From Thalassospira xiamenensis M-5 = DSM 17429 (lineage in GTDB: Bacteria; Pseudomonadota; Alphaproteobacteria; Rhodospirillales; Thalassospiraceae), in NCBI RefSeq assembly GCF_000300235.2, contig NZ_CP004388.1, positions 601,501-665,500 on the forward strand: a stretch of DNA of 64,000 nt. The letters are read 5' to 3'. The notes beneath the pieces are model-generated. The model saw only the letters and a program-made list of their open reading frames with translations, was not told where the DNA came from and did not search any database. The position numbers and the translations under genes are program-made. This document shows positions 37,501 to 48,509 of the stretch, one piece after another. The number at the start of each line of letters is the position of its first letter. Position 1 is the stretch's first letter.

Positions 37501-40500
37501 TGATGAAATCACGACCGCTGAAGGTAATGATTATGTAGAAGGCCTGAGCGGCAACGATATTATCAATTCCGGTACAGGTAATGATACCAACTATGGCGGC
37601 AGCGGCGATGACATTATTGATGCAGGCGAGGGTAATGATATCGTCTATGGCGGCAGCGGCCATGACATCATTGATGCCGGTCAGGGTAATGATACCGTCC
37701 ATGGCGGCAGCGGACGTGACACGATCAGCGGCGGCGAGGGTGAGGATTATATCAATGCCGGTGGCTCGGATGACATTGTAACTGGCGGTGCCGGAGACGA
37801 CACGATCTACGGTGGCAACGGTCGTGACACGATTTCGGGCGGCGACGGTAGTGATTACATCAATGCCGGAAATTCTGATGACATCGTGAATGGCGGTGCA
37901 GGTAACGACACCGTTATTGGCGGCGGCGGCAAGGATACCCTTGATGGGGGTGACGGCACGGATACGCTTTATGGCGGTAGTTCCAACGACACGCTGACAG
38001 GGTCGGGCGATGACAGGCTTTATGGCGAGGCTGGAAATGACGAGATCAATTACACCGTCGATCTGAGCGCAGAGGGAACCGGCATTGTCGATGGCGGTTC
38101 AAACACCGATACATTGAAGCTTTATCTGAATTCGGATCAGCTTTCAGGCGAGGGTGTTCTTGAAGCATTGCAGGACCTCAAAGCCCATGTCGAAAGCGGT
38201 GAGGGCGGCAGCCTGATGCTTGACGCACTCGGGGTCGAGGTCAGCAATATCGAGAATCTCGAAATTTATGTCGATGGTGCGTCCTATAACCCGGCGGCAG
38301 AGGCTCCGGCACTGGATGTCGCTGATGCCACGGGTGCCGAGGATGGCGGCGCGATTGCCCTTGATATTGATGCGTCGCTTGGCGACGCAACCGAAATCCT
38401 GAGCATCACCATTTCTGGTGTGCCCGAAGGTGCGATCCTGTCTGCCGGAACCGATAACGGAGACGGTAGTTGGACGCTTGAGGCCGCAGACCTTGAAGGT
38501 TTGACGATTACACCGGTCGATGATTACAGCGGTACATTCGATCTTACCGTTACGGCAACTTCAAGTGCTGGCGATGACAGTGCATCGACCAGTCAGGTCA
38601 TCACTGTTGATGTCAGCGCAGTTGCAGATACACCGACTTTGACCGTGTCGGATGCATCGGGCAGCGAAGACAGCGCGATTGGTCTGGATGTCGATGCGGG
38701 GCTGACAGATACCAGCGAAACGATGACCATCACCATCAGCGGTGTTCCCGATGGGGCCAGCCTGTCGGCCGGGACCAGTAACGGTGATGGCAGCTGGACA
38801 TTGAGTGCTAGTGATCTTGAAGGTCTGAGCATCACCCCGAGCGGTGATTACAGCGGCAGCTTTGATCTGACCGTCACGGTAACATCGCAGGACGGCAACG
38901 ACACGGCATCGATCAGCGATACCATTACGGTTGCTGTCGCCGGTGTCGCGGACAAGCCAGCACTGGATGTATCAAATGTATCCGGCACCGAAGACAGTGC
39001 CATTGCGCTCGATATTGACGCAGGCCTGACAGATGCATCTGAACTCCTGACCGTCACGATCAGTGGCGTTCCGGAAGGTGCCGCCTTGTCGGCAGGTACC
39101 GATAACGGCGATGGCAGCTGGACCTTGTCGACGGCCGACCTGAACGGACTGACGATCACACCAGCGGATGATTTTAGCGGATCGTTCGATCTGACGGTGA
39201 CCGCGCAGGCGGCTGATGGCAGCGATATCGCCACCGCGACGGATACGATTACGGTTGATGTCGCGGGTGTCGCCGATGCGCCGACTTTGGACGTCTCTGA
39301 TGCCAGTGGTTCAGAAGATTCGGCCATTACGCTCGATATTGACGCAGGCCTGACGGACAGCTCCGAAGTTCTCACCGTTACGATTAGTGGTGTGCCAGAA
39401 GGTGCAACCTTGTCGGCTGGAACCAATAATGGTGATGGCAGCTGGACGCTGTCGGCGGCTGACCTGAACGGTCTGACGATCACACCAACGGATGATTTTA
39501 GCGGGTCGTTTGATCTGACAGTCACCGCGCAATCTGCGGATGGCAACGATATCGCCACCGCGACGGATACGATTACGGTTGATGTCGCCGGTGTCGCCGA
39601 TACGCCGACGTTGGATGTCTCTGACACCAGTGGTTCAGAAGATTCGGCGATTGCGCTCGATATTGACGCAGGCCTGACGGACAGCTCCGAAGTTCTAACC
39701 GTTACGATCAACGGCGTGCCAGAGGGCGCGACCCTGTCAGCCGGTACCGATAACGGTGATGGCAGCTGGACTCTAAGTCCCGATCAGCTTGCAGGCCTGA
39801 CGATTACCCCGTCGGATGATTTCTCCGGCAGCTTCGAGCTTGGTGTGACGGCAACGTCTGCCGATGGCGAAGATATCGCGACCACAACGGGCAGTATTAC
39901 GGTTGATGTTGCTGGTGTTGCCGATGCGCCGACGCTGGAAGTCTCTGACACCAGTGGTTCGGAAGATTCGGCGATTGCACTCGACATTGATGCAGGCCTG
40001 ACGGACAGCTCCGAAGTTCTGAGTGTCACGATCAGCGGCGTTCCGGAAGGTGCGACCCTGTCAGCCGGTACCGATAACGGTGATGGCAGCTGGACTCTAA
40101 GTCCCGCTCAGCTTGCAGGCCTGACGATTACCCCGTCGGATGATTTCTCCGGCAGCTTCGAGCTTGGTGTGACGGCAACGTCTGCCGATGGCGAAGATAT
40201 CGCGACCACAACGGGCAGTATTACTGTTGATGTTGCAGGTGTGGCAGATACGCCGACATTGGAAGTTTCTGATGCCAGTGGTTCGGAAGATTCGGCGATT
40301 ACGCTCGACATTGACGCAGGCCTGACGGACAGCGGTGAAGTTCTAACCGTTACGATCAGCGGCGTGCCTGAAGGTGCGACCTTGTCTGCCGGTGCCGATA
40401 ACGGTGACGGCAGTTGGACACTGTCGGCGGCTGACCTGAACGGTCTGACGATCACACCAGCGGATGACTTCAGCGGATCGTTTGATCTGGCGGTCACCGC

Positions 40501-43500
40501 GCAATCTGCGGATGGTGACGATGTTGCGGCGAGCAGCGGCACGATCACTGTTGATGTTACGGGTGTCGCCGATGCGCCGACGTTGGATGTTACGGATGCA
40601 TCTGGCAACGAAGATTCTGCGATTGCACTCGACATTGATGCAGGCCTGACGGACAGCTCCGAAGTTCTAACCGTTACGATCAACGGCGTACCAGAGGGCG
40701 CGACCCTGTCTGCCGGTACCGATAACGGTGACGGCACCTGGACTCTTGGTTCCGATCAGCTTGCAGGCCTGACGATCACGCCAGCTGATGATTTTAGCGG
40801 ATCGTTTGATCTGATGGTGACGGCAACGTCTGCCGATGGCGAAGATATCGCGACCACAACAGGCAGCATTACGGTTGATGTTGCAGGTGTTGCCGATGCT
40901 CCGACGCTGGAAGTTTCGGATGCATCTGGTAACGAAGATTCTGCGATTGCACTCGACATTGATGCAGGTCTGACGGACAGCTCCGAAGTTCTGAGTGTTA
41001 CGATCAGCGGCGTGCCAGAGGGTGCGACCCTGTCAGCCGGTACCGATAACGGTGACGGCAGTTGGACACTGTCGGCGGCTGACCTGAACGGTCTGACGAT
41101 TACACCAGCGGGTGACTTCAGCGGATCGTTTGATCTGGCGGTCACCGCGCAATCTGCGGATGGCAACGATATTGCGACCACAACAGGCAGCATTACGGTT
41201 GATGTTGCCGGTGTTGCCGATACTCCGACGTTGGAAGTTTCGGATGCATCTGGTAACGAAGATTCGGCCATTACGCTCGATATTGACGCAGGCCTGACGG
41301 ATAGCTCCGAAGTTCTGAGTGTCACGATCAGCGGCGTGCCAGAAGGTGCGACCTTGTCTGCCGGTACCGATAACGGTGACGGCAGTTGGACACTGTCGGC
41401 GGCTGACCTGAACGGTCTGACGATCACACCAGCGGATGACTTCAGCGGATCGTTTGACCTGACGGTCACGACGCAGTCGGCTGATGGTGACGATGTTGCG
41501 ACGAGCAGCGGCACGATCACTGTTGATGTCACGGGTGTCGCCGATGCGCCGACTTTGGGAGTCTCTGACGCCAGTGGTTCGGAAGATTCGGCGATTGCAC
41601 TCGACATTGATGCAGGCCTGACTGACAGCTCCGAAGTTCTAACCGTTACGATCAACGGCGTGCCAGAAGGTGCGACCTTGTCTGCGGGTACCGATAACGG
41701 TGATGGCAGTTGGACTCTAAGTCCCGATCAGCTCGCAGGCCTGACGATCAAGCCAGCGGATGATTTCTCCGGCAGCTTCGAGCTTGGTGTGACCGCAACG
41801 TCGGCAGATGGTTCTGATGTAGCAACCACGACCGGCTCAATCACGGTTGATGTCGCAGGTGTCGCCGATGCGCCGACGTTGGATGTCTCTGACACCAGTG
41901 GTTCAGAAGATTCGGCCATTACGCTCGACATTGACGCAGGCCTGACGGACAGCAGCGAAGTTCTAACCGTTACGATCAGTGGCGTGCCAGAAGGTGCCGC
42001 CTTGTCGGCTGGCACGGACAACGGTGACGGGACCTGGACCTTGTCGGCGGCTGACCTGAACGGTCTGACGATCACGCCAGCGGATGATTTCAGCGGATCG
42101 TTTGATCTGGCGGTCACCGCGCAATCTGCGGATGGCAGCGACATTGCGACCACAACAGGCAGCATTACGGTTGATGTTGCCGGTGTCGCCGATGCGCCGA
42201 CACTTGATCTGTCTGATGCCAGTGGGGACGAGGGCAATGCTGTCGCGCTTGATATCGACGCAGGCCTGACGGACAGCAGTGAGACCCTGACGATTATCAT
42301 CAGTGGTGTACCGGGCGGTGCGACCCTGTCTGCCGGGACCGATAACGGGAACGGTACCTGGACGCTGAGCCCGGCCCAGTTGAGTGGCCTGAGCCTGACC
42401 CCGGCAAGTGATTATTTCGGAACGTTCGAGCTGACGGTCTCGGCCCAGTCGCGTGATGGCAGCGATACCGCCACGACGACCGCGATCCTTCTGGTCACGA
42501 TTGAGGAAGAAGCCGCCGATCCCAATGAAACCCGTTGGGGGTCGGAAGCAAGCGAGATGTTCCAGACCGGTTCCGGCAACGATACCATCGGCGCGGGTGG
42601 CGGTCATGACACCATCTGGACCAATGCGGGCAACGATACGATCTGGGCCGGGAACGGCAATGATGTCATTTATGCCGGTGACGGTGATGACAGCATCACC
42701 GGCGATGGCGGGAACGATTATATCAATGCCGGTGGGGGCAATGACATCGTCCATGGTGGCGAGGGCACGAATACGATCTATGCCGGAGAAGGTAATGACT
42801 ATGTCACCGGCGGCAGCGGCGATGACAAAATCCACGCCAGCGGTGGTGACAATATTGTCTATGCCAACGAAGGTACGAACACCGTTCAGACCGGCGAGGG
42901 CAACGACACCATCTATACCGGCAGCGGCCGTGACACCATTGTTGGGGGGGATGGCAACAATATCGTCAATGCAGGTGAAGGCGATAACCGCATCTGGACC
43001 GGGACCGGCAATGACACGATCCGTGTCGGAAGCGATGACGATTATATCGATGCCGGGGATGGCGACAACACGATCACGGGCGGCGAAGGCCGCAATACCA
43101 TCCTTGGCGGCAGTGGCGATGACAGCATCACGACCGGCAGCGGTAAGGATACGGTCGCGTCTGGTGACGGCAATGATCGCATTGATGTTGGCGGCGGGGA
43201 TAATACCGTATGGGGCGAGGGCGGCAACGACTCGATCCATGGCGGATACGGTGATGACACCTTCCTTGGCGGTGACGGTAACGACATCCTGAATGCGGAC
43301 GGCGGATCGAACTATTTTGACGGCGGATCGGGCAACGATACCCTAACCACCGGCTGGGGGCGCGATACGCTGTATGGCGGATCGGGTGACGACACGATTG
43401 ATGGCGGTGGCGACAAAGACCGTCTTTATGGTGACGATGGCAATGACACCCTGATTGGCGGTGCGGGGAAAGATACCCTGTCTGGTGGTGCCGGGAATGA

Positions 43501-43840
43501 CATGCTGCTGGGCGGGGATGATGACGACACGCTGATTGGCGGCACCGGCGATGACCAGCTTTACGGTGGTGGCGGGTCGGATCTGTTTATTTTCAACATG
43601 GGTGACGGGGCGGACCATGTGGACGGTGGGGCCAATGGATGGACCACCGATACCATCGAATTGCATAGTGCCAATGGTGGCAATATCGATTCGAGTGACT
43701 GGACCCTGGTTCTGGATGAAGGCAGCATTACGAAATCGAAGCACAACTATATGGAACTCTCCACCGATTCGTCGGGAACCATTGTGTTTTCTGATGGAAC
43801 CGAGTTGACATTTTCCAATGTCGAACGTATCGAGTGGTGA
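31586..43840 (+). CDS. Giant RTX adhesin with 29 Ig/cadherin-like repeats, type I secreted
   Basis: 4,084 aa. Residues about 1-220 are acidic, disordered and without a signal peptide. Array 1 (about 221-1959) holds 16 repeats of ~108 aa with the core [AT][16 protein letters not shown] and [13 protein letters not shown]. An RTX block (about 1972-2160) has GGxGxDxxx nonapeptides. A short cap (about 2161-2238) leads to array 2 (about 2239-3642) with 13 repeats. A second, longer RTX block (about 3650-4012) and a C-terminal signal ending [16 protein letters not shown] close the protein. RTX repeats bind Ca2+ outside the cell. It lies directly downstream of its exporter genes. Function inferred: surface adhesion or biofilm. 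I see only one Cys (GDCSW, repeat 4). No LapG-type site is clear. Confidence 0.93.
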   Translation: MADDPRDAEDTRNELGGNRADTGTGGDDLMRDDRSGDDPDEHVELHGDQNGDGGIPNEQLGSVHYGNQVNNPQGEDQRQFRQRNAGDQRAEETTQADATEKQIKAEAERVELENNIDTVGEGAETAGGSSGNDPVSLRSNDAGGADNPQPVSTPDTTIVPGAGEGGGGRSGQNIETDFAPRSAPASEAAVAAADVSAADSDELDEVLELETRNEVPKVADAPSLSATDVAGDEDSAISLDVSAALRDLDGGDETLSITISGVPDGAVLSAGTDNGDGTWSLTPGQLAGLTITPAENYNGSFDLSVTATSTEANGSTSSTSTSFTVDVEAVADGATLDVRDAAGAEDSAIALSIDTELLDANEGISITISGVPDGATLSAGTDNGDGTWTLDVADLDGLTITPGENFSGSFDLTVSVSTTDGTDSAVVVEEITVDVAGIADAPTLDVSDASGSEDNAIALDIDAGLTDSSEVLSVTISGVPEGAILSAGTDNGDGSWTLSPDQLAGLTITPSDDFSGSFELGVTATSADGEDIATTTGSITVDVAGVADKPTLDVSDTSGSEDSAISLDIDAGLTDSSEVLTVTISGVPEGATLSAGTDNGDCSWTLSSDQLAGLTITPADDFSGSFELGVTATSADGEDIATTTGSITVDVAGVADDPTLDVTDASGNEDSAIALDINAGLTDSSEVLTVTISGVPEGAALSAGTDNGDGSWTLSAADLNGLTITPADDFSGSFDLMVTAQSADGEDVATTTGSITVDVAGVADAPTLDVSDASGLEDSAITLDIDAGLTDSSEVLSVTISGVPEGATLSAGTDNGDGSWTLSAADLNGLTITPADDFSGSFDLTVTAQSADGSDIATATDTITVGVAGVADAPTLDVSDASGSEDSAITLDIDAGLTDSGEVLTVTISGVPEGAALSAGTDNGDGTWTLSSADLNGLTITPADDFSGSFDLTVTAQSADGDDVATSSGTITVDVAGVADTPTLDVSDASGSEDSAIALDIDAGLTDSGEVLTVTISGVPEGAALSAGTDNGDGSWTLSPDQLAGLTITPADDFSGSFDLTVTAQSADGSDIATATDTITVDVAGVADTPTLDVSDTSGSEDSAIALDIDAGLTDSSEVLTVTIGGVPEGATLSAGTDNGDGSWTLSSDQLAGLTITPADDFSGSFDLTVTAQSADGSDIATATDTITVDVTGFADAPTLNVSDASGSEDSAISLDIDAGLTDSSEVLTVTISGVPEGATLSAGTDNGDGTWALGSDQLAGLTITPADDFSGSFELGVTATSADGSDVATTTGSITVDVAGVADAPTLEVSDASGYEDRPIALDLDAVLTDASEVLSVTISGFPDGARLSAGTNNGDGSWTLSPDQLDGLRVRPPYNYSGAFELDVTAQSVDGSDIATTNGSITVDVEGVADRPTLDVSDAQGLEDTAIALDIDAALTDSSEVLSVTVSGVPDGAELSAGIDNGDGTWTLDADELAGLTITPPENFSGAFDLKVVARSTDGDSVASTSDPVRLLTRSGNSTITVEVTGVADAPTLEVSDASGNEDNVIALDIDAGLTDSSETLTVTISGVPDGATLSAGTDNGDGTWTLGSDQLDGLTITPADDFSGSFDLGVMATSADGSDVATTTGSITVDVAGVADAPTLGVSDASGNEDSAIALNIDAGLADSTETLTITISGVPEGATLSVGTDNGDGTWTLTSDELEGISVTPPSDFSGSFDLEITASTQDGTDIASVTDTVMVDVAGVADAPTLDVSDASGNEDNGIALDIDAALADSSETLTVTIRGVPNGATLSAGTDNGDGTWTLGSDQLDGLTITPADDFSGSFDLDVTASSADGSDVATTTGSITVDVAGVADAPTLEVSDASGDEDSAIALDIDAGLTDSSEVMTVTISGVPDGATLSAGTDNGDGTWTLTPAQLEALTITPSENYWGNFELTVTATSVDGEDSASISQVLQIEVIDDPNESVIGTTGSDEITTAEGNDYVEGLSGNDIINSGTGNDTNYGGSGDDIIDAGEGNDIVYGGSGHDIIDAGQGNDTVHGGSGRDTISGGEGEDYINAGGSDDIVTGGAGDDTIYGGNGRDTISGGDGSDYINAGNSDDIVNGGAGNDTVIGGGGKDTLDGGDGTDTLYGGSSNDTLTGSGDDRLYGEAGNDEINYTVDLSAEGTGIVDGGSNTDTLKLYLNSDQLSGEGVLEALQDLKAHVESGEGGSLMLDALGVEVSNIENLEIYVDGASYNPAAEAPALDVADATGAEDGGAIALDIDASLGDATEILSITISGVPEGAILSAGTDNGDGSWTLEAADLEGLTITPVDDYSGTFDLTVTATSSAGDDSASTSQVITVDVSAVADTPTLTVSDASGSEDSAIGLDVDAGLTDTSETMTITISGVPDGASLSAGTSNGDGSWTLSASDLEGLSITPSGDYSGSFDLTVTVTSQDGNDTASISDTITVAVAGVADKPALDVSNVSGTEDSAIALDIDAGLTDASELLTVTISGVPEGAALSAGTDNGDGSWTLSTADLNGLTITPADDFSGSFDLTVTAQAADGSDIATATDTITVDVAGVADAPTLDVSDASGSEDSAITLDIDAGLTDSSEVLTVTISGVPEGATLSAGTNNGDGSWTLSAADLNGLTITPTDDFSGSFDLTVTAQSADGNDIATATDTITVDVAGVADTPTLDVSDTSGSEDSAIALDIDAGLTDSSEVLTVTINGVPEGATLSAGTDNGDGSWTLSPDQLAGLTITPSDDFSGSFELGVTATSADGEDIATTTGSITVDVAGVADAPTLEVSDTSGSEDSAIALDIDAGLTDSSEVLSVTISGVPEGATLSAGTDNGDGSWTLSPAQLAGLTITPSDDFSGSFELGVTATSADGEDIATTTGSITVDVAGVADTPTLEVSDASGSEDSAITLDIDAGLTDSGEVLTVTISGVPEGATLSAGADNGDGSWTLSAADLNGLTITPADDFSGSFDLAVTAQSADGDDVAASSGTITVDVTGVADAPTLDVTDASGNEDSAIALDIDAGLTDSSEVLTVTINGVPEGATLSAGTDNGDGTWTLGSDQLAGLTITPADDFSGSFDLMVTATSADGEDIATTTGSITVDVAGVADAPTLEVSDASGNEDSAIALDIDAGLTDSSEVLSVTISGVPEGATLSAGTDNGDGSWTLSAADLNGLTITPAGDFSGSFDLAVTAQSADGNDIATTTGSITVDVAGVADTPTLEVSDASGNEDSAITLDIDAGLTDSSEVLSVTISGVPEGATLSAGTDNGDGSWTLSAADLNGLTITPADDFSGSFDLTVTTQSADGDDVATSSGTITVDVTGVADAPTLGVSDASGSEDSAIALDIDAGLTDSSEVLTVTINGVPEGATLSAGTDNGDGSWTLSPDQLAGLTIKPADDFSGSFELGVTATSADGSDVATTTGSITVDVAGVADAPTLDVSDTSGSEDSAITLDIDAGLTDSSEVLTVTISGVPEGAALSAGTDNGDGTWTLSAADLNGLTITPADDFSGSFDLAVTAQSADGSDIATTTGSITVDVAGVADAPTLDLSDASGDEGNAVALDIDAGLTDSSETLTIIISGVPGGATLSAGTDNGNGTWTLSPAQLSGLSLTPASDYFGTFELTVSAQSRDGSDTATTTAILLVTIEEEAADPNETRWGSEASEMFQTGSGNDTIGAGGGHDTIWTNAGNDTIWAGNGNDVIYAGDGDDSITGDGGNDYINAGGGNDIVHGGEGTNTIYAGEGNDYVTGGSGDDKIHASGGDNIVYANEGTNTVQTGEGNDTIYTGSGRDTIVGGDGNNIVNAGEGDNRIWTGTGNDTIRVGSDDDYIDAGDGDNTITGGEGRNTILGGSGDDSITTGSGKDTVASGDGNDRIDVGGGDNTVWGEGGNDSIHGGYGDDTFLGGDGNDILNADGGSNYFDGGSGNDTLTTGWGRDTLYGGSGDDTIDGGGDKDRLYGDDGNDTLIGGAGKDTLSGGAGNDMLLGGDDDDTLIGGTGDDQLYGGGGSDLFIFNMGDGADHVDGGANGWTTDTIELHSANGGNIDSSDWTLVLDEGSITKSKHNYMELSTDSSGTIVFSDGTELTFSNVERIEW
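32246..37462 (+). repeat. Repeat array 1: 16 in-frame units of about 324 bp
   Basis: Units recur every 324 bp (for example near 32908, 33232 and 33556). Inner units are nearly identical at DNA level; the first two and last few are diverged. Unit 12 carries an extra stretch ([12 protein letters not shown], near 36100-36140). Confidence 0.9.
37495..38065 (+). repeat. Internal RTX nonapeptide block
   Basis: Tandem 27-bp units encode GGxGxDxxx motifs such as [18 protein letters not shown] and YGGNGRDTI. It is unusual because it lies in the middle of the protein, between two repeat arrays. Confidence 0.88.
38302..42510 (+). repeat. Repeat array 2: 13 in-frame units of about 324 bp
   Basis: These are the same family as array 1. 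Inner units (about 39,250-42,170) share long identical stretches with each other and with array 1 units; the outermost units (17, 18, 29) are the most diverged. Confidence 0.9.
42535..43620 (+). repeat. C-terminal RTX nonapeptide block
   Basis: Roughly 35-40 tandem GGxGxDxxx-type units run up to the C-terminal secretion domain. They include variants with N in place of D and W insertions ([15 protein letters not shown]). Confidence 0.9.
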
Positions 43841-43856
43841 CGAAAAGACGATTTGG

Positions 43857-43893
43857 ATGCCGTCGGGACGCAATCTCGGCGGCATTGTCGGTT
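43857..43893 (+). terminator. Weak hairpin after the adhesin gene
   Basis: ATGCCGTCG (43857-43865) pairs with CGGCGGCAT (43877-43885, one G-U pair), followed by TGTCGGTTTT. It may be the terminator of the adhesin transcript; the T run is delayed. Confidence 0.45.
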
Positions 43894-43919
43894 TTCTGGG
43901 GGAACTCACCCTGTCGCGA

Positions 43920-43948
43920 TTGACAGCCATGGTGTGAAGTCCTATACA
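43920..43948 (+). promoter_or_regulatory. Sigma-70 promoter of the rpmH operon
   Basis: Consensus -35 TTGACA (43920-43925), a 17-bp spacer and -10 TATACA (43943-43948). Transcription would start about 45 nt before rpmH. Confidence 0.85.
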
Positions 43949-43998
43949 GCGGACCTCGAATTTTATCGGATTACCTTTATTAGAACGGAGTAAGTGCA

Positions 43999-44133
43999 GT
44001 GAAGCGCACCTACCAGCCAAGCAAACTCGTACGGAAACGCCGCCACGGCTTCCGTTCCCGCAGCGCGACCGTCGGTGGCCGCCGTGTGCTTACCGCACGC
44101 CGCGCCAAGGGCCGCAAGCGTCTGTCGGCCTAA
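43999..44133 (+). CDS. rpmH: 50S ribosomal protein L34
   Basis: 44 aa, highly basic, beginning [17 protein letters not shown] and ending [10 protein letters not shown], a full match to L34. It starts with GTG, with GGAG 8 nt upstream. It heads the rpmH-rnpA-yidD-yidC cluster, and a near-consensus promoter lies just upstream. Confidence 0.97.
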   Translation: MKRTYQPSKLVRKRRHGFRSRSATVGGRRVLTARRAKGRKRLSA

Positions 44134-44137
44134 TGTT

Positions 44138-44596
44138 GTGACCGTTTCGGTGGAACGCTTGAAAAAGCGCGCAGAGTTTCTTCGCGTCGCAGGCACCCGC
44201 CGGAAATGGGTTACACAAGGATTGATCCTTCAGGGCGCTCCGCGTCCCGGGATCAAACCGGACACAGAATACGCCGGTGAAGATCGACTTGCACGAGTCG
44301 GGTTTACCGTCACCAAAAAGGTGGGCAAGGCCGTCGTTCGCAATCGCGTTCGGCGGCGTTTGCGTGCCGTGGCGGACCAATTGATGGCGGATATGGCATT
44401 GCCCGGTTGGGATTATGTCGTGATCGGTCGTCAGCAGACCATTGACCGGGATTTTGAAAAACTGGTTGATGATATGCGGTTTGCCCTGCGGCGTATTCCG
44501 GATGCCAAACCTTCCGCCCCCGATAGCCAGCGCCCCCGCAAGGGACGTGGATCAAGGCCCGGTGGTGCGACGAAGGCAGGAGACTCTGCTAAATGA
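44138..44596 (+). CDS. rnpA: Ribonuclease P protein component
   Basis: 152 aa, basic. It binds the RNase P RNA for tRNA 5' maturation. [18 protein letters not shown] at the N-terminus and the signature [17 protein letters not shown] are present. The GTG start lies 5 nt after the rpmH stop and aligns with the family; the frame stays open upstream through rpmH in another frame. The basic C-terminal tail (about residues 125-152) is longer than in E. coli. It overlaps yidD by ATGA. Confidence 0.93.
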   Translation: MTVSVERLKKRAEFLRVAGTRRKWVTQGLILQGAPRPGIKPDTEYAGEDRLARVGFTVTKKVGKAVVRNRVRRRLRAVADQLMADMALPGWDYVVIGRQQTIDRDFEKLVDDMRFALRRIPDAKPSAPDSQRPRKGRGSRPGGATKAGDSAK

Positions 44597-44895
44597 GTAA
44601 CCTTCCCGGATCGAATGTGGGCCCCTTGGCGCGTCTTCTTCAAATCGCGGTTCGCGGCTACCAGCTCTTTTTATCGCCCTATATCGGGTGGTCCTGCAGA
44701 TATCAGCCGACCTGTTCGGCTTATATGTTGGAGGCACTTGCCCGCCATGGGGCAATAAAAGGCGGCTGGATGGGTTTTAAACGGATAATGCGTTGCCATC
44801 CATGGGGTGGTCATGGTTATGATCCCGTGCCCGGATGTGGCTGTGAACAAAACAAAGCGCCGTCGGAGGATGAACTCCGGTTAACGGCGCTTTAG
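44593..44895 (+). CDS. yidD: Membrane protein insertion efficiency factor YidD
   Basis: 100 aa. Family core: [39 protein letters not shown], read as adjoining segments, then [17 protein letters not shown]. In the family it assists YidC-dependent membrane insertion. It is translationally coupled to rnpA by a 4-nt overlap, with yidC following. Confidence 0.94.
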   Translation: MSNLPGSNVGPLARLLQIAVRGYQLFLSPYIGWSCRYQPTCSAYMLEALARHGAIKGGWMGFKRIMRCHPWGGHGYDPVPGCGCEQNKAPSEDELRLTAL

Positions 44896-44955
44896 TCATG
44901 TAAATAGAATACCGGTCAGGCGTCTTGCGCCGCCGGACGAAAGCGGAAAGAGGCG

Positions 44956-46671
44956 ATGAACGAACAACGTAACCTGTGGATTGCGATTGCAGCTTCGGTC
45001 GCAATCCTTGTCGGGTTCCAATTCTTTTTCGCTCCCGAACCTGCGCCGCAGGATCGAGAAGCGCAAGTTCGCGAACAACTTGACGTCAATGGCAATACTG
45101 CTCCGCAGTCTGCCTCGAACGTGCCCAGCGTACCAGGTGGTGCTGCACCGGCGGCTCCGGTCGTCAACCGCGACGCAGCACTTGCAAAAGCTCCGCGTAT
45201 CAAGATTGAAACCCCGCGCGTCGAGGGTTCGATCCGTCTGGTTGGTGGCGTGATTGACGACATCCAGTTGCAGGATTACCGCGAGACCGAAGAACCGGAC
45301 AGCCCGCTGATCCACGTTCTGAACCCGACCGGTAGCGACAATGCGTACTTTGCCGAATTCGGCTGGGTTGCCGCAGACAGGTCGGTCAGTGTTCCCAATA
45401 GCGACACCCAGTGGACGGCAAGCTCCAACGAGCTTACCCCGTCAAAACCGGTAACGCTGAGCTGGAACAACGGCAGCGGCCTGACCTTCAACCGCGAGAT
45501 TTCGATCGACGACAATTATATGTTCTCGATCAAGCAGTCGGTGAAAAACGACAGCGGTTCGGACGTTACGCTGTATCCGTACGGCCTGATTTCGCGCAAG
45601 GGCAAGCCGACCACGGCAGGGTTCTATATCCTGCATGAAGGTCCGCTTGGCGTCATTGACGGCACCCTGACGGAAATCGATTATGACGATCTTGCCGAAG
45701 ACGGTGCCGTGGAAAAGAAAACCACTGGCGGCTGGCTTGGCATTACCGACAAATACTGGCTGGTTGCGCTGGCACCGTCCTCGGACGAGGCCCTGACCAC
45801 GCGTTTCAGCCACCATGTTGCCGAGAATTCCGACAAGTACCAGACGGATTATCTTGGTGCGGCCCGCACGGTTGCGGCCGGTTCCGAAGCCGCTTCGGAA
45901 ACCCGTCTGTTTGCCGGTGCCAAGGAAGTGTCGCTTCTTGATCAGTATGCCAATGACTATGGTATTACGAATTTCGACCTCGCGATTGATTTCGGCTGGT
46001 TCTACTTCCTGACCAAACCGTTCTTCCTGTTCCTGCAGTGGCTGAACCATCTGGTGGGCAACTTCGGCGTTTCCATCCTGATCTTCACGGTCCTTGTGAA
46101 GGCGGTGATGTATCCGCTGGCCAACAAGTCGTACAAATCCATGAGTGCGATGAAGAAACTGCAGCCGCAAATCACCAAGATGCGCGAGCAGTTCAAGGAT
46201 GACCGTCAGCGTCAGCAGCAGGAAATGATGGCGCTTTACAAGCGCGAGAAGATCAACCCGGCATCGGGTTGCCTGCCGATCGTGGTTCAGATTCCGGTGT
46301 TCTTCGCACTTTACAAGGTGCTGTTCGTGAACATCGAAATGCGTCACGCACCGTTCTTTGGCTGGATTCAGGACCTTTCGGCACCGGATCCGACCTCGCT
46401 GTTCAATCTGTTTGGCCTGATCCCGTGGGATCCGCCGCAGATGCTGATGATCGGTGTCTGGCCGCTGATCATGGGGGTCACCATGTTCCTGCAGCAGAAA
46501 CTGAACCCTGCACCGGCTGATCCGACGCAGGCCAAGATCATGATGTTCCTGCCGCTGATCTTTACCTTCATGCTGGCAAGCTTCCCGGCGGGTCTTGTGA
46601 TCTACTGGGCATGGAACAACCTGCTGTCGATCGCACAACAGCGTTACATCATGTACAAAATGGGGATTTGA
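44956..46671 (+). CDS. yidC: Membrane protein insertase YidC
   Basis: 571 aa. An N-terminal helix (NLWIAIAASVAILVGFQFFF) is followed by a large periplasmic beta domain (about residues 60-340) and the conserved five-helix insertase core (about 360-570). NFGVSILIFTVLVKAVMYPL, the basic loop, NPASGCLPIVVQIPVFFALY and FMLASFPAGLVIYWAWNN are visible. It inserts inner-membrane proteins with or without Sec. AAAGAGGCG precedes the ATG. Confidence 0.97.
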   Translation: MNEQRNLWIAIAASVAILVGFQFFFAPEPAPQDREAQVREQLDVNGNTAPQSASNVPSVPGGAAPAAPVVNRDAALAKAPRIKIETPRVEGSIRLVGGVIDDIQLQDYRETEEPDSPLIHVLNPTGSDNAYFAEFGWVAADRSVSVPNSDTQWTASSNELTPSKPVTLSWNNGSGLTFNREISIDDNYMFSIKQSVKNDSGSDVTLYPYGLISRKGKPTTAGFYILHEGPLGVIDGTLTEIDYDDLAEDGAVEKKTTGGWLGITDKYWLVALAPSSDEALTTRFSHHVAENSDKYQTDYLGAARTVAAGSEAASETRLFAGAKEVSLLDQYANDYGITNFDLAIDFGWFYFLTKPFFLFLQWLNHLVGNFGVSILIFTVLVKAVMYPLANKSYKSMSAMKKLQPQITKMREQFKDDRQRQQQEMMALYKREKINPASGCLPIVVQIPVFFALYKVLFVNIEMRHAPFFGWIQDLSAPDPTSLFNLFGLIPWDPPQMLMIGVWPLIMGVTMFLQQKLNPAPADPTQAKIMMFLPLIFTFMLASFPAGLVIYWAWNNLLSIAQQRYIMYKMGI

Positions 46672-46683
46672 TCCCCATCCTCT

Positions 46684-46710
46684 CCGCGGGGCGGGCAACC
46701 GTCCCCGCGG
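46684..46710 (+). other. Hairpin in the yidC-engB gap
   Basis: A perfect 8-bp stem (CCGCGGGG / CCCCGCGG) lies between the yidC stop and the engB ribosome site, with no T run. It is probably an mRNA stability or partial attenuation element inside the operon. Confidence 0.45.
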
Positions 46711-46726
46711 GGCTCAAGGAACGACA

Positions 46727-47389
46727 ATGACCGAAGAAAAATTGCCATCGGCAACTGCAATCCCGACATTTGAATCGGCTCAGATCGAAGCCGGGCGGAA
46801 ACTTTTTTCCCGCCCGGTTACTTTCATGTTGGGGGTGGCGCAACTTGAACAGTTGCCCCCCGAAGACAAGATCGAAATCTGCCTTGCCGGGCGGTCCAAT
46901 GTGGGAAAATCCAGCCTTTTTAATGCCATAACCGGTCGCAAGGATATGGCCCGGACGTCGAACACGCCCGGCCGGACCCAGCAGCTGAACTATTTCGATC
47001 TGGATGGGGCGCTTAATATCGTCGATCTGCCGGGCTATGGATTTGCCAAGGCCCCCAAGGATATCGTCGATACATGGCAGAATGTGATCAAACAATATCT
47101 GCGCGGACGGGTCACGTTGCGGCGCGTGTTTGTTTTGATCGATTCCCGGCACGGCTTCATGAAAGCCGATCTTGAAATGATGAAGATGCTGGATGAGGCC
47201 GCCGTGTCTTATCAGATCGTTCTGACCAAGGCCGACAAGCTTAAAAAAGGCCAGATGGAAAAACGCATTCGCGAAGTGGTCGAAGCGGTGAAAAAACATC
47301 CCGCCGCCCTGTCGCAGCTTTTTGCGACATCAAGCGAAAAAGGCACCGGCCTTGAAGCGCTTCGCGCAGAAATCGCAACGCTGCTATAA
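46727..47389 (+). CDS. engB: Ribosome-biogenesis GTPase EngB (YihA/YsxC)
   Basis: 220 aa. G1 GRSNVGKSS, G2 region RTSNTPGRTQQ, G3 DLPGYGFA, G4 TKADK and G5 ATSSEKG are all present. In the family it is needed for 50S assembly. It is followed 37 nt later by argB on the same strand. Confidence 0.95.
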   Translation: MTEEKLPSATAIPTFESAQIEAGRKLFSRPVTFMLGVAQLEQLPPEDKIEICLAGRSNVGKSSLFNAITGRKDMARTSNTPGRTQQLNYFDLDGALNIVDLPGYGFAKAPKDIVDTWQNVIKQYLRGRVTLRRVFVLIDSRHGFMKADLEMMKMLDEAAVSYQIVLTKADKLKKGQMEKRIREVVEAVKKHPAALSQLFATSSEKGTGLEALRAEIATLL

Positions 47390-47426
47390 TCACCCGATAG
47401 CGCTCGTATAACATTGGGGAGAAGAC

Positions 47427-48356
47427 ATGAACGAAGAAGTCCGTTCTGAAGAAGAAAGCTCGGAATCCAACGCTTACCGGACATTGGCACGCGCCAAGGT
47501 CCTGTCCGAGGCTCTTCCCTATATGCGACGCTATAACGGTCAGACGATCGTGGTTAAATATGGCGGGCATGCCATGGGGGACCCGGAACTGGCCCGCCTG
47601 TTTGCCCAGGATATGGTGCTGTTAAAGCAGGTCGGCATGAACCCGATTGTGGTTCATGGCGGCGGTCCGCAGATCGGCCAGATGCTCAAGGAACTTAACA
47701 TCCAGTCCGAATTCGTTGATGGCCTTCGCGTCACCGATCAGCAGACCATCGACGTTGTCGAAATGGTTCTGGCCGGCAAGATCAACAAGGAAATCGTTTC
47801 GAACATCAACCGTGCCGGGGGTGTCAGCGTTGGTCTGTGTGGCAAGGATGCCCATCTGATCAAGGCGCGCAAACTTCAACGCACCAAGCGCGATCCCGAA
47901 AGCAATATCGAGAAGGTCCTTGATCTGGGCTTTGTCGGCGAACCGGTCGAGGTCAATCCGCATGTGCTTGATTGCTTCATCAATACCGACATTATTCCGG
48001 TAATTGCACCGATAGGGGTTGGTGAAGACGGTCAGACATACAATATCAATGCTGATACGGCTGCCGGTGCCATTGCACAGGCTGTCGGTGCCCGTCGCCT
48101 TTATATGCTGACTGATGTCAAAGGTATCCTTGATGCCGATAAGCAACTGGTGCGTGACGCGGATATCGACAGTATCAATGCAATGATTGCCGATGGCACG
48201 ATCCAGGGCGGTATGATCCCGAAAACGGAAACCTGCATGGATGCAGTCCGCAATGGGGTCGAGGCCGCGGTAATCGTCGATGGTCGTGCACCGCATGCGG
48301 TCCTGCTTGAACTCTTCACCGAACGCGGGGCCGGGACAATGATCCGGAGCAGCTGA
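47427..48356 (+). CDS. argB: Acetylglutamate kinase
   Basis: 309 aa amino-acid kinase fold. It phosphorylates N-acetylglutamate in arginine synthesis. VVKYGGHAM (phosphate binding), [39 protein letters not shown], and [14 protein letters not shown] (catalytic Lys) are visible. The N-terminal extension ahead of the [14 protein letters not shown] strand resembles arginine-inhibited enzymes. GGGGAAG is the ribosome site. Confidence 0.96.
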   Translation: MNEEVRSEEESSESNAYRTLARAKVLSEALPYMRRYNGQTIVVKYGGHAMGDPELARLFAQDMVLLKQVGMNPIVVHGGGPQIGQMLKELNIQSEFVDGLRVTDQQTIDVVEMVLAGKINKEIVSNINRAGGVSVGLCGKDAHLIKARKLQRTKRDPESNIEKVLDLGFVGEPVEVNPHVLDCFINTDIIPVIAPIGVGEDGQTYNINADTAAGAIAQAVGARRLYMLTDVKGILDADKQLVRDADIDSINAMIADGTIQGGMIPKTETCMDAVRNGVEAAVIVDGRAPHAVLLELFTERGAGTMIRSS

Positions 48357-48409
48357 TTGAACTCTTTCCGGCTGTAGATCACCGAGTGATTACCATTCTG
48401 GATGCGTGA

Positions 48410-48466
48410 CTGAGGCCCGCGGATTAGGCTAAGTTCCTTGCGAACAGGATGCCTCCGCGGGCTCAG
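48410..48466 (+). other. Long inverted repeat upstream of the GGDEF gene
   Basis: CTGAGGCCCGCGGA (48410-48423) pairs with TCCGCGGGCTCAG (48454-48466) with a single bulged G, around a ~30-nt loop. There is no T run. It is in the argB-GGDEF gap and may be an mRNA leader or a terminator-like stop for argB. Confidence 0.5.
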
Positions 48467-48509
48467 GCTCTCTGAAATATGATGGGTAATCAACAGGTGG
48501 AGCACCGTT

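Noticed and set aside
32246-42510. Regular repeats as a CRISPR array
   Set aside because: Units are 324 bp, in frame and coding, with no short repeats and unique spacers; no cas genes nearby.
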